Origin: Trichosphaerium sp. ATCC 40318
Taxonomy: Eukaryota > Discosea > Flabellinia > Trichosidae
Assembly (NCBI GenBank): GCA_038496445.1
Contig: JALMLS010000228.1
Coordinates: 62,001 to 126,000, forward strand
Reading direction: 5' to 3'
DNA length: 64,000 bases
Shown here: positions 23,006-34,131 of the stretch, piece after piece
How positions within the stretch are numbered: the stretch's first letter is position 1
How the letters are laid out: each line of letters opens with the position of its first letter
The notes under the pieces: model-generated
Databases searched by the model: none
Told to the model about the DNA's origin: nothing
What the model saw: only the letters and a program-made list of their open reading frames with translations
Position numbers and translations under genes: made by a program

Positions 23006-24295
23006 CACAAAGTAGATTGTAAGTGTGTAAAGACAGAAAATAGCCAACAAGAAACATACCACGCGATGTAACACGTGCGTTGAGCTAAAAACTTTTTTTT
23101 GTAAACCCAAAACCGTCCAAAAGCGAGTCAGTTTTCTACAATTGTCTATGGCCACCTAGAGACTACTGGGGGGGCCTAAAATAGAAACGCCTGCAGTTTT
23201 TTTTTACCTTCTTGTTTTGAACACCGTTTCACTCTCAAAAAACTTTGTAGAATTATTGCTTTCACGCTGCTATGGGTACAACGCGAAATACCCGACCATT
23301 TATGTATGATTCGCTTTACCCGTCAAATGAGGTATACGCGCTTTTATCAATACCAACATACTCGCAAGGGCTACAGCTAGTACCGGAGCTACTTCCAATC
23401 TCTCACATTGGCAAAGGCTCTCTTTGTTAATTAAACAAATCACCAAAACTCCTAGGAGTCGCACTTCTACTTCTAAAAGGACAACACGCACAGTTTGTAA
23501 GAGGCAGTTATCTCAGTCACAAGATTTGTAGAAACACCGCCGACCTTTACGTTCTTGCGGTTCGCTAAGAAAGAAAGGTGACGCTGACACTAGGATTGGT
23601 ACCACGGGATGATTGACTGAGTATCGTGGTGACGTTGTGTTGCAAACTTTATGATTTGGGGATCGGAAGGGATCAAAAATTGTGTTGTAACGCTTGTAGG
23701 TAAGACACCCAGCCACCAACAAGTACGAACGTTGTCTTTTAATTGCTGGCGTAATTGTGTTGTGTGTGGAAGCACTCTTCAGGAAGTTCGCTTACAACAA
23801 AGCCACTAGTATCGGTGTCATTCAAGGTATCGGACGAGTAACTCTCCACCTCGCGGGGAAATGCCAATAAACAAAATAAGGTTTTCCCAACCGAGCAGAA
23901 ACCAGAACATGCCTACTAGTTCCACACAATCCCTACATACCATCCTTAGGTGACTTGTACAAAACCCTCCACTGTGGTGCGATTTACTTTTCTCCGTTTA
24001 AAGTATTTTGAAAGGAGTGGCGTTCAGCGTAAGCCATTCTACGAGATAGAAAAGAAAACAATATAATATTATATTGTAGTGATGTCAAAAGAAAATACGA
24101 ATTCGTAGTTAAAGCAAGTAACACCTACCTGGCCATGGTCTAGCATACATACGCGGTCCAGTCTACCCACACGTTGAAAAAACTTTCCATGTGTAATTCG
24201 TTGTAGGTCGAATTAGTGTTTGGAAGGTGTCGTACTAAATAAAGAAAGCATTAATCAAGAATGTAATAAATACCTCGATTTCTTTAAGCATTTAT
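22940..24295. other. Intergenic stretch, no gene seen
   Basis: The first 65 bases belong to the duplicated promoter flank of orphan gene B. The rest shows only short open frames (23300-23491, 23513-23775, minus strand) without motifs or phase-compatible neighbours. I see no RNA gene. Confidence 0.5.
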
Positions 24296-26875
24296 TTAGA
24301 CTGTGAGAGCGCCTGTATCAGCGCCAGAAACAAGCTTTCTGTACTTTCCAAGTACTCCAATTGCTGGTTTTACAACTGGTTTTACGTTATCTAAACGTAG
24401 TTTCATTTGTTCATCAGTAAGATTAACATCAATTATCTGTTTTTGTGGATCGATGGTAATAATGTCTGTAATAACGAATGTCAGTCAAAGCTCACCATGT
24501 TTTGCTTTTTTTTTAGAAGTACATACCCCCATTTTTCAGTGCGGCTATTGGTCCGCCATCAAAAGCTTCAGGACACACGTGACCAATCATTATACCTCTG
24601 AGAGATGTCAGTAAATCTTGGTTTTTTCTTTGTTTTTCTTTCAATACCGAGAAACACCCGAAAATCTTCCGTCTGTGAGTAGAGCTACGTCTTTACCAAG
24701 ACCTCTTCCGACTATAGCCGCTCCAGGACTTAACATCTCTGGCATACCTACGTAAACGATCAAAAACAGCGGCTTGATAATAATGAACAAACCTGGACTT
24801 CCTTTTGGACCTTCATATCTTACTACAACAACATCTCCTTTCTTTACTTTGTCATCCATGACAGCCTAAGTTGCTTAATTCTCTTAAACGAATTATACAA
24901 AGACTCATACTTGGTAAGCTTCGTCTTCACTATTGAAAACTACAGCAGGACCTTTAAATACGCCAATGTCTTTACCTCCTTTAAAACTTATTAGTGGAAA
25001 AAAAACCCAGTATTGCTTACCAACTTTCAACACTGCGCTTTTCGGAGCTAGATTGCCTTTCATGATTACAATATGGCCTAACGGAGGAGCTATAGGTTTT
25101 GATAGAGGAAATACAACATCTTGACTATCTGTTAATACAGGTACCTTAAAACAACTCTTAGACTTCTCACTTGAAAAATTACGAGAAAAAAGCATACGTT
25201 TTCTAAGTTTTCCGCTACAGTTTTTCCTGTGCATGTCAAACAATCTCCATGTATCAAACCAGCTTGTAAAAGAGTTTTCATTACGGCAGGTATGCCACCA
25301 ACTTTATTCAAATCAACCATTCTACGAGGAAGAGTAAGAAGAAAACAAAGTGATGACATTGGCATACCTGTACTTCCCGACAGGCGTTAAGTTACCAATA
25401 AGAGGAACCTTTGATGCAATATCATTAAAATCGTATACACTGAGATCTACACCAGCTTCATTTGCCAAAGCGAGCATGTGAAGAACTGCATTCGTTGATC
25501 CTAGTGCAAAGGTCAGTAAGATTTTTTTTTGAGAAGAAAACATGCAACGTACCACCTAAAGCATAAACAACAGTGAGCGCATTCTCAAATGCCTTTTTTG
25601 TCATTATATCACGTGTTCTAATCTTATTTTTAAGAAGGTTTATCAATGCTGTTACACTCTCTTTGCAAGCTTTTTTCTTTGATTCAAGAATGTTATTATT
25701 CTCGTCTACAGCTGGTATAGAAGCGGTGCCTTTAAAAACGCAAGTCAGTCATAGTGTAGAAAATAGAAGAACTACTGAAAACGGAGTACACGTGTCATTT
25801 GGCAAGAAAAAGCATACATGTAAAACGACGTGAAAAAAAATTTGTTTACCTGGTAGTGCCATTCCCAATGCCTCGATGGCTGTTGCCATTGTGTTAGCTG
25901 TAAACATACCACCACATGAACCTTTAGAAAATGTCTTAGCTTTGTATCTAAGACTCAAGATGTACCAGAACCGGGAAGAGCGCACTTTTCTATTTTGTGT
26001 AGCTCTTCAATATCAATCAATCCACCACCGTACTTTCCAATGGCCTCCATTACATCCTTTATACTGTTAACAGTTAACAAAGAGATGTAAAGGATACCAT
26101 GATATCCATTTCAACTTCACCACATTTTCCTGGGAGAATAGATCCGCCATACAAAGTAATACCTACATGAAGGATTACATATTTTCCAACAAGGCACTTT
26201 GAGAAAAAGAGCGGAGGATTGAGTTGTCGCGTGCCTATTAAATTGTGACGAGCTAATGGCATGAGAGCTCCAGGAAGAGTTTTATCACAACCACCTAATG
26301 TGATAATACCATCGGCCATGTAACCCTATAACTATGAGTTAAAAAAAAAAGAGAACAGATTTTACAAAAAAACACGAAACTTTGTTTTAACATCTACCTT
26401 GTGCATAATTTCTATCGAATCAGCTATCCAATCCCTAGAAACAAGCGAGTATCTCATACCAGATGTACTAGTACGATAAATAAGCGTTTTAGGACCCACA
26501 ACTTACAAAACAAAAAATCGTGACGAAAAGTTTTTTTCCTATCTCGCTCTCTTTCTCTTCGTTACAAGCCCTCAGCGCGTACCCGTTCGTTACACCGTCT
26601 GAAATAACAGGAGTACCTGCTACAAATCCTTTACCACCCAATTCATCGATGTACTGTATGATAATATCGCTAAGATCACGGAATTTGTTGTTACAAGGCA
26701 ATATGTTACTGTATGGTTGGCCAACCGTTATTACAGGTTTAGACCAATCTCCTTTATCATCTTTCCACCCTGCTGCGCGTAAATGAGACCTTGCGCCTGC
26801 TTTCTTCACCCACAGGCCTTGGTCCTTGTCATTGCCTGTCAACTCGTAGCTTTCGTTCTTATAAGCCCTTTCCAT
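24296..26875 (-). CDS. ilvD: Dihydroxy-acid dehydratase (IlvD/Edd family)
   Basis: Dehydrates 2,3-dihydroxy acids in valine and isoleucine synthesis, using an Fe-S cluster; in eukaryotes this runs in mitochondria or plastids. About ten exons give in order: [196 protein letters not shown] and a C-terminus DTGALTV. The three expected cluster cysteines are in ILPCNN, GGCDKT and GSCGGM. The ATG at 26875 is the only usable start: an upstream open stretch (26985-27080) is out of phase with it, so no transit peptide is visible. Divergent from the Kelch-type gene at 27217. Confidence 0.92.
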
Positions 26876-27216
26876 AAAGAGAGAACGCTAGTAAGTGGAG
26901 ACTATCAGCGAACAACGAGTAATACTATTATAACGTTTTTTTGAAACAAAGCAATTAACATACCTGGTGAACACAGTGAAGCTCTACTTAGTACTGTATC
27001 TGTAACGTCAGAGTTCCTTTTCGCACGAAGTCGGCTTAGGAGGTCGCGTTTAAGTTTTGACTCGTTGAATTGTAAGCTTTTGTCAAAACAGTGTCATTCT
27101 TGTTGTAGAAGCTTACAGAGGCTCTGTTGAGACTATCTCTGCTGTGAGTTTATAAATTGTAGTGATGCTTCTTGGCCTTGGCGCAAAACAATGCGTAGCG
27201 CGCCGAGCTACTAGCT

Positions 27217-29785
27217 ATGCATCGTCTGTGCGTGGAGACAATAATGAAACACGACAGGTATTTATTTAGCACAACTAACGTAAATAACCCTTCCTAGTCC
27301 TTAAATACAACTAAATTTCGCCGAAAAGGTGTATTATTGAGGTAAACTACATTTTGAGAAATCTATCCAACCTTTTTCACAGCAAAGTGGTTCAATCGCG
27401 TTTCTACGCAAAGGAGGCAAACACACTAGAGCAGTTGGGTCCTGGACTTTTTAGACAGAACATCAAAGCATGGAACGACATGGAAAGGGAGTTTGTAAAG
27501 AGGTAACGCAACTGGCAACGCTTAAAACCCGATTTTAATCGATTATCTCTTTACAACCCTTTTAACACGCGTAGGCTTCCAGAATCCGACTTGAAACAAA
27601 TACTTAGCATCACAGGAGGTGATAAAAACTCTTTAAAAGTTTCTAGTATGCTTAAACTCATGACAAGCGTTTCATTCGATCCCAGATACACCTATGAGTG
27701 CGTAACATGAACCCTCACACCGTGATGAGTAATGTCACAACAGGTTTACAAAAATGGGCGAAATCGGACCTACTAGTGCTCGACACCCAACGCCACATGA
27801 ACAAGCGAATCCTGGTATGGGTACAAAAACACCTGTACGTGTTTTTTGCATAAAAGAAAACCCACAAACCGTGTTACACTCGAACAATCATTTATCCCAA
27901 AAAAAAAAAAAGAAAAATAATTACGTACTTACTTTGAAACAAATAGCTGGTTTGGTTTGATCGGCCAAGAGATATGCAAAAAGATGCATCTGAATTTCAA
28001 GCATGTCTATTCATCATTACACAATATGCACGATACTGGGTAAGCGACAAGGAATTCAATTACACTTTTTTTTTTCTGATTTTTTTTTTCTCTTTTTAGA
28101 GGCTTAACCTTGATTCTGGGTTAATGGACTGGCGTGATATTCCACGTAGAATGCCTACATTTGATGTTGTACAAGTAAGTTTAATATAACTAATCAATTG
28201 CATCATCACCTTATCCCTCTTCATGATTTCAAAGAGTAACTCTTTTTTTTTCTTGTGAAGGCTATACAATTTCGTCATATGCATGTGTTAATGACTAAGA
28301 AAAATGTTGGTTGGTTTAGAAGAAAATACAAATACGGTCTATCATTTGTTGATAAACGTACGTCCAAGACAGTTCACTATTGTGAAGGAACAAAAAACCA
28401 TCATCATTTAAAGCGATGTTTCACTTAACTTTACAACTCGACGAGGTCGTTTAATTAACTCTTCTTTTATATAGTTGGTAAATTCTATGAAATGAATAAG
28501 TGGGGTTCCCAGATTCCTTACAGGAATGCGACTATATGCGCAACAGAAGATAATATCCTTTGTTTCGGACATGACTTAGATAATCCAAATTGCGAGCATC
28601 TAGGTATGGCTTACTGGGATTTTGGTGTATGGAGGTAAGTTCGAACAAACGCAACAAGTGCTTTGTGTTAACATTATATATAGACCATTTAGAAGCAGGT
28701 GGAGAAAGATTGAACCTAAAGGCGATGTACGTTTTATGCAAATCGCATAAACTTTTTGATTGTTTTTTTTTGGTGTGCTTATGTTTTGCTCTTTTAGATA
28801 CCACCTATGACAGTTCACCAACCTGTTGTTGCTGTCAGTGAAAACCAAAGACATGTATATGTAAACATTGTACACTGTGGTAATTTTAACACATATGTAC
28901 TTGACACAAGTACGTCTCATCTCCTGTCCCTTTTTTACATTTAGTTTGTTAATGTTACCTTTCTAGGGGATTGGACATGGACAAGGATTGCTCCTCGTCT
29001 TCCTAGACCACCACTAATGCATGGCGCTCGTGCAATAATATGGGATAAGAGATTAATCCTCACTCAAGGTTTGTGTTCAAAGAGAAATTTTTCATGAAGT
29101 TAACTTTGAAATAGGAAGACAAGTATCCGGTTCTAATCCAATTGAGAGTAAAAGCCACTTTAGATTCAGAAAAAAAAGTCAAAATGCTCTTCACTTTAAA
29201 CATAATAATCAGACAGTTATGTCTGGTATGTTAAGCTCTAAATGGGCTGAAACTTATGTACTTGACTTGAGTAAGTACTTTAGTTTTTTCTTTCTTTTCT
29301 GACCCTCTTTGTAGCTACAGAAAGATGGGTTATTCCTGAAACTTCTATACAATGCATAGGCGAAGCATTGCCACCAACAGAGTGTATGACTTTCATCCAA
29401 ACAAAGTGTAAAAGCTAATTTTTTGTTTAGACAAACTGCGCCATTCTCATGGTACTTTGGCTCTTACTGATGATATGACAGTACATCCTGGACTTTATAT
29501 TGTAGGAGGTATTGATTCTGCTGGTGATGAAGTTAGAGATATCTGGCGTATGGAGCAGACAGACTTAGGACCAATAGAGAGTATGTCAAATAACTTTGTT
29601 TTGTTTTGTTTTTAACAACTTTGCTAACTTCGTTTTTTAAAGACCCAGATGAACATCCACCTTTGGGTTTCCCAAGAACAAGGGAGGCGCCGAGTCAGGT
29701 ACCTCCTGCTTGGGTTGATTTTAAGAGAATGATGGAAGAAAGATTCCCTAAATCCAAGAAATGGCTACCAAGCGATCCTTTGTAA
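27217..29785 (+). CDS. Kelch/beta-propeller-type protein
   Basis: The ATG at 27217 (MHRLCVETIMKHD) is chosen because its first exon ends in phase 2 and joins SKVVQSRFYAKEANTLEQLG. The upstream ATG at 27166 gives a basic leader but the wrong phase. A helical N-terminus (NDMEREFVKRLPESDLKQIL) is followed by Kelch-like blades: TKMGEIGPTSARHPTPHEQA, YEMNKWGSQIPYRNATICAT, AYWDFGVW, YVLDTRDWTWTRI, PPLMHGARAIIWDKRLILTQ, ETYVLDLSTERWVI, SHGTLALTDDM, LYIVGGIDSAG and DIWRM. The C-terminus SKKWLPSDPL ends at 29785, with AATAAA-like sequence just after. There are at least ten short introns. Kelch proteins usually bind partner proteins; no partner domain is recognised. Confidence 0.75.
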
Positions 29786-29934
29786 AAAACTAAAATAAAA
29801 GAAATCTGCTGACTTAATTGACGATTTATGCTAAGTGATAGCGCACAAATTGTAATAAAAAGTCCGAACTGTCTATCCACCGCCTCATTAGAGGTATTTA
29901 ACGCTGTTACTAAATTAACTGATTATAAATAAGA

Positions 29935-31373
29935 ATGTCTCGCCCAATTCCAATTGTCTGCGTGACAGGCGCTTCTGGGTGCGTATTAACATCCGTTAAA
30001 ACCGTTTAAGAATGTAACACTATATTTTACAGTTATATTGGCTCTCATGTCGTAGATCTACTCCTATCTCAAGGCTACAGAGTGCGAGGGACTGTGAGAA
30101 GTGTTAAAAACGAAAATAAAGTCAAGCACTTGGCAAAATACACAACATTGGAACTTTTTGAGGCTGATTTACTTCAACAGAAAAGTTTTGCGAAAGCTTT
30201 TTCAGGCAAGTGCCTTTTGGGAAATAAGGAAAACCCAAATTTCGCTCTAACACTTTTTGTAGGTTGTACCTACGTCATACATGTTGCTTCACCTTTTCAA
30301 TTACTTGTCAGTGACCCTCAGAAAGAGCTTGTTGATCCTGCAGTTAACGCACGTGTCATTTGAGTAGAAAAAACAAAAACGCCTCTAAAAAGCCAATGTT
30401 TGCTCACCTTAGATTGTTTAGGGAACAGTAAACGTGTTGACAGCAGCTAGAGACGCCGGTGTATCCAGAGTAGTGTTAACATCATCTATCGCTGCAGTCG
30501 AAGGCAACAAACTCAATATCTGTATTTTGACAAAACTCACATTGGACTTAGGACTACACGGAAGAATGTCAAAACCTGGTGTTGTGCTTTCAGAGAAAGA
30601 TTGGAACACAACCTCTTCGCTTACAAAGGACCCTTACGCGTTCAGTAAGTTCAATTAGCTAGATGCTTATCGATTAACAATGGTGTAGGCAAAGTAGAGG
30701 CTGAAAAAGCCGCTTGGGCATTTGTAAAAGCAAATCCTAGTCTAGAATTGGCTGTTATCAATCCTGGGTACGTTAGTATTGAGTGTATGCGTTCTTATTT
30801 TATTTTTGTAGATTCGTGATTGGACCATCTTTGTCAGCAAGAGAGGACGCAACTAGTATGAAACTTGTTAAAACTTGGGTTGGTGGCATGTTTGCAAAGA
30901 GAGGTACCTTTCGTTGCCGGTTTACGCGTGAAACTCACATAGCTTAAAGGTGCTCCCCATGGGTATATACCAAGTGTGGATGTAAGAGATGTGGCGTTGG
31001 GTCATATACGGGCAATGATACAGCCAAATGCTAAAGGTGCGCTTAACACTCAACTAGTCTGAGACAGTGGTTGATAACGCAAAATTGTTTGTTTACTGAA
31101 GTATTAGATAAACGCTTTCTTTTCACAGCTACGCGCAAACCGTATTCTTTCCTTGAGCTATTCGATATGATTAGTAGCGAGTACCCACAATTTCCATTAC
31201 CGCGTACATTATCAAAGCGTAAACCAAAACGTAAAACGTACCCACCAATTGCAGATAACTCTAGAGCTACTGATATACTACGTATACATTTTATACCTAT
31301 AGATGAATCTATACGTGATATGGTGAGAGATATGATACGAAAGAGATTGATTAATCTAAACTCTAACTTGTAA
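29935..31373 (+). CDS. NAD(P)-dependent dihydroflavonol/aldehyde reductase-like (extended SDR)
   Basis: The ATG at 29935 starts MSRPIPIVCVTGASGYIGSH with the Rossmann dinucleotide motif TGxxGxxG split by an intron (phase checked: GG|T). Then follow VRGTVRS, CTYVIHVASPF, GTVNVLTAARDAGVSRVVLT, SSIAAVEG, the catalytic YxxxK as DPYAFSK, and AVINPGFVIGPSLS. The C-terminal part has DVRDVALGHIRAMIQP and a basic tail RDMIRKRLINLNSNL. This is the DFR/cinnamoyl-CoA reductase/methylglyoxal reductase group, which reduces carbonyls with NADPH; the true substrate cannot be told. About 350 residues, normal for the family. A stretch after AAVEG (NKLNICILTKLTLDLGLHG) is unusual and may contain an unrecognised intron. 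Convergent with the gene ending at 31460. Confidence 0.9.
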
Positions 31374-31459
31374 TAATAAAACTTAACTACCCATTAAGTT
31401 TTACATGAGGTTTTTCTTATTTACAGCCTGGCAGTAAGTACGGTTTTTCTTACTATTTT

Positions 31460-33958
31460 CTACAAAAACTCTTTTAGCTTATCATTATGTGATGCCATGT
31501 ACTGCAACAATACCAAGGATACAATAGCGAAAGCCATTACTACGCCTGCGACAATTAAAGCGCATGATTGGCTCACAGCGCCCTAAAGAGTACATTTAGA
31601 ACCCAAAACAAGAAAATTTAATTTATTTAGCGTACCTCGTTTCTCACATAATTCTGTTTTTTAGCTTTTGCTTTTTCTCTTGCTTGTTTGTTTCTCAATT
31701 TTTTCATCTTTTTCCTATTCTTTCGCCTTTAAGGGGTAGATTAGTAATAGGCTCAGTGCACTGCAAAAAAGTAACCAAGGACAAGGAAAAAAAAACAGTT
31801 GAAAAAAGAAAAGAAAAACATTTGCATGCCTGAGCCTTGCTGCAGAAACAACAGCCTTATCCTTTTTTTCTTTTGTTGCTTGCGGAGTAGTAGGTGCTTG
31901 AGCCTTTTTGACTGTTTTTCCTTGACGCTGACGCAATATACTATAGTCAGTGCTAGTTGTCTAAAAACCAAAGTTCAGTATTAAATGTTGAGTTATGTTA
32001 CTTTACCTTGCCGCTCACTGTGACAGTATTTGATGAAACTTTCGCCTTTACATCTTGCTGCTTCGGTTTTTGAACAGAAACTTTCTTGACACTCTTTTCT
32101 TCTGGTTTTGTTCGTTTAACCAAAGTCCAGCCTTCTTCAACCTGAGGTTGAATTACTTCAGTACTTTGTACTTGTTCTTTAGATACATCATCGGGCTCAA
32201 CAACACTCTCGTCAGCAGCCGTAGCAACAATTTCGTTTTGATCCTTTGTGGGTTGTGACTCCGACTTTGTTTCCTCTGTTGGCGTTACTTTAGGTGGTTC
32301 TATCTTTGGAACAAGCTTCGATTGTGGTTTCGTTTGTTTTTTAACTACTGGCCGTTTTGGTGCTGCAACTACGATAACTGAGCAAGGGTCTTATGAACTT
32401 TTACACACCTGTTTTTGCTGGAGTCTTTTTAACAGTTGTAGCCTTTACTGGTTTCTGAGAAATTTGCTTCTTTGTTTTTTGTGTTCTTGCAGCGATTTTA
32501 CGTCTCTTCTCAGCTGCTGTCAACGGTGACACATTTTTGAAGTCATACACAAATACAGCGTCATTATCGTTAACGCATGCAAGATAAGAATCGTTAGTAG
32601 CCAAGAAGACAGTGGAAGATCGTGAGCGTGTTGGTATGGTGTATAAAGTCTTTGATGATTCAAGAGAATAAACTAAAACATCTTGTGAGTTTCACGCTTT
32701 GTGTTGGACTAAGTCTATTAATCCTAGTTTATACGCACCAGAAGTACCACCAGATTCTAGACCACATATAGCAAGTAACTCATCAGCATTAACAAGAGAT
32801 ATAAATTCAGATTCAGGTAAGTTTCGGAATTCTTTTGTAATCTTGGCTTTGCCATTAGAATAAAGGAACGTCTTTACAACGCCATCGAAGTTTACAGTGG
32901 CAAAGGAAATGTCTCCATCATCCACTTTCTAAGAAGAAAGACGCCTTAGTGTTTGATATACGAAATAAAGCGTACCAGAAGAACGAGGTTATCCATGCGG
33001 CAATCTTCTTCTGTGTCCTCAATGTCACAGATGATGTCCTTAGATTTCAAATTCCTTTCCATTTATTAGATTACTGTTCGCCTGATTTTTGAACAAAGCA
33101 CTAATGCTGTATGTACCAAAATTGAATGAATCCTTCATTATAGCAAGCAATCAATACATTTCCAACAGCGAGTAAATGCATCTCATCAGTTTCATCTCCA
33201 GCAAGTTTTCTCTCGCACGTCTTGTCTAGTTTATAGTAGTTAGGATCAACAGTACTAGGAACATAAACTAGTTAACGTACTACGTAGAGAGAAGATATTT
33301 ATATGTCCATCAGCACTCGAACCTTAGGTTTTCAATGAAAATAGTTTCACAGAAGTAAAACTTGTCGTGTCACTCAAAAAAAACCATGTTCATTTTGACA
33401 CGTCACGTTTTCATACCACTTGCTAAATATTCATCATTGGTTGCTATTGTATTTATTGGAAAGTCATGAGCACTCGCAAAAGTGTGAAGCGATGCTGCCT
33501 TCTCAGTTGAAACGTCAACAATTCTGTAACGGATTTTTAGATTTTTGGGTTGTATTTGATGTTAAACGCAGCTAGCTCCTTTTACCTCATGTTTGATGCG
33601 TCATCACCTAACTGCTGTTACATGGTGACGTGTCATTAATAGAAATACCTGTGTATAGCTTGTTATCTGCTACATGAAGTGCTCCGATAGGAGATTGATG
33701 GAGGTGAACAGTCTCTGTTTAAATATGCCCTTAGTAGTTGTTTTATGCACTATACGGTACTTACCTGACTCGCTGGTTGTCAAATCGTGAATTAATAGCT
33801 TACCGCTAACAAACCCTACGTATAATTTACCTAATGCTATTAGCGATGTCTGTGGTACCTATGGTTTGCGTACCGGAAGCCAATTTGACGGTTGTAACTT
33901 CTTCTGAACATTGCTGTTGAAAACCATTCTTGTAGTTACCAAACGTCCAATTATCCAT
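31460..33958 (-). CDS. Beta-propeller (WD40-like) protein with Lys-rich linker and C-terminal membrane anchor
   Basis: The ATG at 33958 reads MDNWTFGNYKNGFQQQCSEE. Propeller-like strands follow: GKLYVGFVSGKLLIHDLTTS, SPIGALHVADNKLYT, DFPINTIATNDEYL, MHLLAVGNVLIACYNEGFIQ, DISFATVNFDGVVKTFLYSN and STVFLATNDSYLACVNDNDA. After KNVSPLTAAEKRRKIAARTQ comes a long Lys/Pro/Glu-rich linker (32.0-32.5 kb), then KKMKKLRNKQAREKAKAKKQ. A final exon encodes a single hydrophobic helix, ALIVAGVVMAFAIVSLVLLQ, and YMASHNDKLKEFL before TAG. N-terminal propeller plus C-terminal helix recalls SEC12/PREB, the ER guanine-exchange factor for Sar1, but no diagnostic SEC12 loop is recognised. The junction near 33850 needs a very short intron (22-28 bases) and is uncertain. 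Confidence 0.65.
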
Positions 33959-34131
33959 CTTAGACCACTACAACGCAGATTTGTTTACGAAATTTGATGA
34001 GTGTCAACTAATAGTGCACGTTAAGATTGAAAAAAAACTACGCTTGTGACGCTAACCTGATCTCAACGCTCTGTTCACCAATTAAGCCTTTGGCAATTAA
34101 GCAAGAAGAAAACAAGTCTCAAAGTGCCAAC

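Noticed and set aside
23513-23775. Overlapping minus-strand frames in the gap before the dehydratase gene
   Set aside because: No motif, alternative start codons, no exon-like borders.
26985-27090. Upstream minus-strand open stretch (LLSRLRAKRNSDVT...) as first exon of the dehydratase
   Set aside because: It has no ATG, and its donor phase does not fit the exon that starts the enzyme.
27166-27216. ATG 27166 (MLLGLGAKQCVARRATSYAS) as a mitochondrial leader of the Kelch-type gene
   Set aside because: Exon 1 in this frame ends in phase 0 and runs into a stop in exon 2; ATG 27217 gives the right phase.
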